Assembly: GCA_959347315.1 (NCBI GenBank)
Contig: OY365807.1
Coordinates: 35,395,312-35,459,311 of the forward strand
From: Bimastos eiseni
Lineage: Eukaryota; Annelida; Clitellata; Crassiclitellata; Lumbricidae
DNA length: 64,000 nucleotides
Direction of reading: 5' to 3'
Position numbers and translations under genes: made by a program. Below are positions 61,830-64,000 of this stretch, in pieces (the stretch's first letter is position 1; every line of letters starts with the position of its first letter). The notes below the pieces were generated by a model. It ran no database searches. It saw only the letters and a program-made list of their open reading frames with translations, and was not told the origin of the DNA.

Positions 61830-62520
61830 AACAGAAGTACCCCAGTTAAGAACAGACAGCGAGTTGTAGAGGGTATATCATTACAAGCAAAGGGCCAATA
61901 GACACATAAGCATGGTGTTTGGCAGAAGCAATCCTAGGTGCTAAAAGGTCATGTCAGTCTAAAGAACGTAGAGAGCGACCAGAGGCATCTGAAAGAGGAC
62001 GACGGACAAGGTCACAGATAGAGTGGAGCCTGACCAAAACACTAGAAGTAAGGAAAAGAACTTTATATCAAGCTGAAGCCAGTGTAAATGCTCGGTCATG
62101 AAGGTCGAGATATGTGAGTAGCCAAGGTGTGCAAGACTTCTCAGGTGATAGAAACTAGACCAAAACATGTCAGAGATGTGCTAAGAGTATGGGAAACAAT
62201 GGCCTACTTCTGAGAAAGACAGAAGGCCTTCAGAGAATGACCTATGATATCGTCTAACATGTCAATAATGATGAATGGCATTAGCGATCCAGTTCACATG
62301 ACTTTAGATAGAAGAGTTCAGGAGATCACACAGGATGGGTGAAATTTATTAAGTCTGTAGGAGTGAAGGTAGGAAATGGTGAGCCAGCAGTAGTCCCAGA
62401 GACCATCCCACCCAGTCATAAGAAATTCGACCACTGTGAAGGAGGGACTCGCTGATGTACACTCCGATCGGCCACGAGGACCCGAGATGGTCGACCAGAA
62501 GTGTTTAGGGTTGTTCAAGT
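61830..62520 (-). pseudogene. LINE ORF C-terminal relic
   Basis: The minus strand shows TEHLHWLQ, LLLVF, RLHSICDLVRRPLSDASGRS and LRSLD in alternating frames, the LHWLP...LVRPxxxxRSLRS pattern of an RT C-terminus. Upstream sequence to 62520 is probably the same copy. Downstream of GABARAPL2. Confidence 0.5.
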
Positions 62521-62620
62521 TTTTTGTCAGTTGTGACCTGACTAAGGCAAGGCAATCAGCATTAGAGCATCGAAACTGTCTTTCAAGGCAGGCAGTGATG
62601 TTTGAAGATGTTTATCAACT

Positions 62621-62706
62621 AGAAATACTGCAAGTTTGTAATTTATATCGAACAGTTGAATCAGAAATACTGCAAGTTTGTAATTTATATCGAACAGTTG
62701 AATCAG
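62621..62706. repeat. Tandem duplication, 2 x 42 bp
   Basis: AGAAATACTGCAAGTTTGTA starts at 62621 and 62663. The copies look identical over 42 bp. Confidence 0.9.
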
Positions 62707-64000
62707 TGTTGTAACAGAGTTTTTTATGAATTATATTTTGCAATAACGAACATAGTTGTCCATTATTAAAAATGTTCTCTTGTAGAAACATAAATCTGAA
62801 ACCTATTTTCAGAGACTGCATAGAGACTGCAGGCCCAGTTCCAAGATCTTCAGTATTAATTTTTAATATTAGTATTAAAAAATGCAGCCCTGATTTATTT
62901 TGAAATGTTCACCTACCAGCAGCACATTACATCCTGAAATTAATATCTGTGAGTGTTTCACTACTGATCAGCATGGCCATTACTAGGAAGTAAAGGAAGA
63001 ATAATATTTAGGCAGCACTCAATGTTGTCAGCTAAATGCTAGTGGCCATGGGACAAATTGGTCGAAGTTTGTTCTTTTTTCCCATGACTTGGTTACTGTA
63101 GTATTACCAAGGAATAATAAAATGTTCTGGCAAATGAAGAACAAACATTTCCAGTTATTAATCACAAAATAGATGACCAAGCAGTAATTAGAGCAAACTA
63201 CATATATTACAAAAGAAGTGATACTATAATAGCCCAAAGAAGCAACGGCAAATACAAGCATGGTGTTTATGAGCGAGTCTAAAGGTCCCATTATCTAAAG
63301 GAAACACTGGTCTTAATAGCGCAAAACTGCATCGTAATTATTAAAAAAATGTCATTAAGAAAAAAATGCTGGATCAAAATAAACCAAAGATGACGTTATA
63401 GCATAACAATGGTTTGTCTGCTAATATTTCAAATAACAGATTCCTACACAAAAAGCATACTTGATCATATTAAAAAGTTTCATAATAATAATAATTGTGT
63501 TTTCATCAAAACAGCATATTTGTAATTCAAGAAAATTGTTAAACCTTAACTAAAATTCTGTGACTGTTGGTCTAAAGTTAAACTCTATTACTCCTACATC
63601 TGTTTAAATAAATTATATTATAGCATCACTAAGTATTGTAAAGGCAGTTGTATTTAATATGTAGGGTAGACCCCAAAAGCTGCAAAGTTAGCTGATTCTT
63701 TATCAACTTCTAAGCCTTCCATCTAAGCATGTATGTATCAAGATACTTACACAGTACCTTTTAAGTACCTGACACAAGAAAAAACCATCTTGTTTGAAGT
63801 GGATACAATTGCAAAACCTTTGCAAGCACCGGTGAACTTTTTACCAGTGAGTTTACCAATGATGCTATCTATCACTAAGTGACACTAAATACTTTGATCT
63901 CATTCTATAGTAACTCGGCAGCATTTAAAGTAGTGGTGGCGCTGCATGGAAGCAAAATACGCAATTGTGTATCAAAAGAAAGATAAAAAAAATCACCAAA
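62707..64000. other. No feature seen
   Basis: AT-rich sequence with no supported exon, repeat array or transposon terminus. Confidence 0.4.

Overview
The window is nuclear DNA of an animal, most likely a marine invertebrate. It is AT-rich, the genes have many short exons with GT-AG introns, and the introns are packed with LINE relics, tRNA-derived SINEs and hAT-type DNA transposons. I cannot name the species. The protein-level similarities below are from my memory of the human families, not from a search.

Three host genes are readable. (1) 711-12657, minus strand: a ZER1/ZYG11B-family gene (substrate receptor of a CUL2 ubiquitin ligase). Eleven exons are in phase and the C-terminal end lies outside the window. 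(2) 20909-45704, minus strand: a full-length NUP107 (nuclear pore scaffold) in 26 exons and about 924 codons, close to the human length. (3) 57217-60019, plus strand: a GABARAPL2/GATE-16-type ATG8 gene in 4 exons, with a longer than usual tail after the conjugating glycine. The three genes are unrelated in function, and I see no operon-like logic.

The rest is mobile DNA. The best defined items are: a 3.3-kb autonomous-type hAT element (50704-54022) with terminal inverted repeats, a perfect 8-bp target duplication and a transposase broken by two frame changes; hAT-type MITEs at 5606-6146, 7208-7963, 43362-43818 and 58277-59054, each with 7/8 or 8/8 target duplications; five copies of one tRNA-type SINE, all on the minus strand; two copies of a second SINE; and LINE reverse-transcriptase relics at about 1.1-2.0, 9.7-10.2, 19-20.4, 28.5-28.7, 34.3, 38.9-39.4 and 61.8-62.5 kb.

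The most unusual content is a set of foldback-like elements at 13457-13717, 16048-16926 and 40678-41823. Two have perfect 9-bp direct repeats at their borders and arms built of short tandem units containing GGACA. The smallest shares its core repeat with the largest. They look like one modular family that swaps arm and core repeats.
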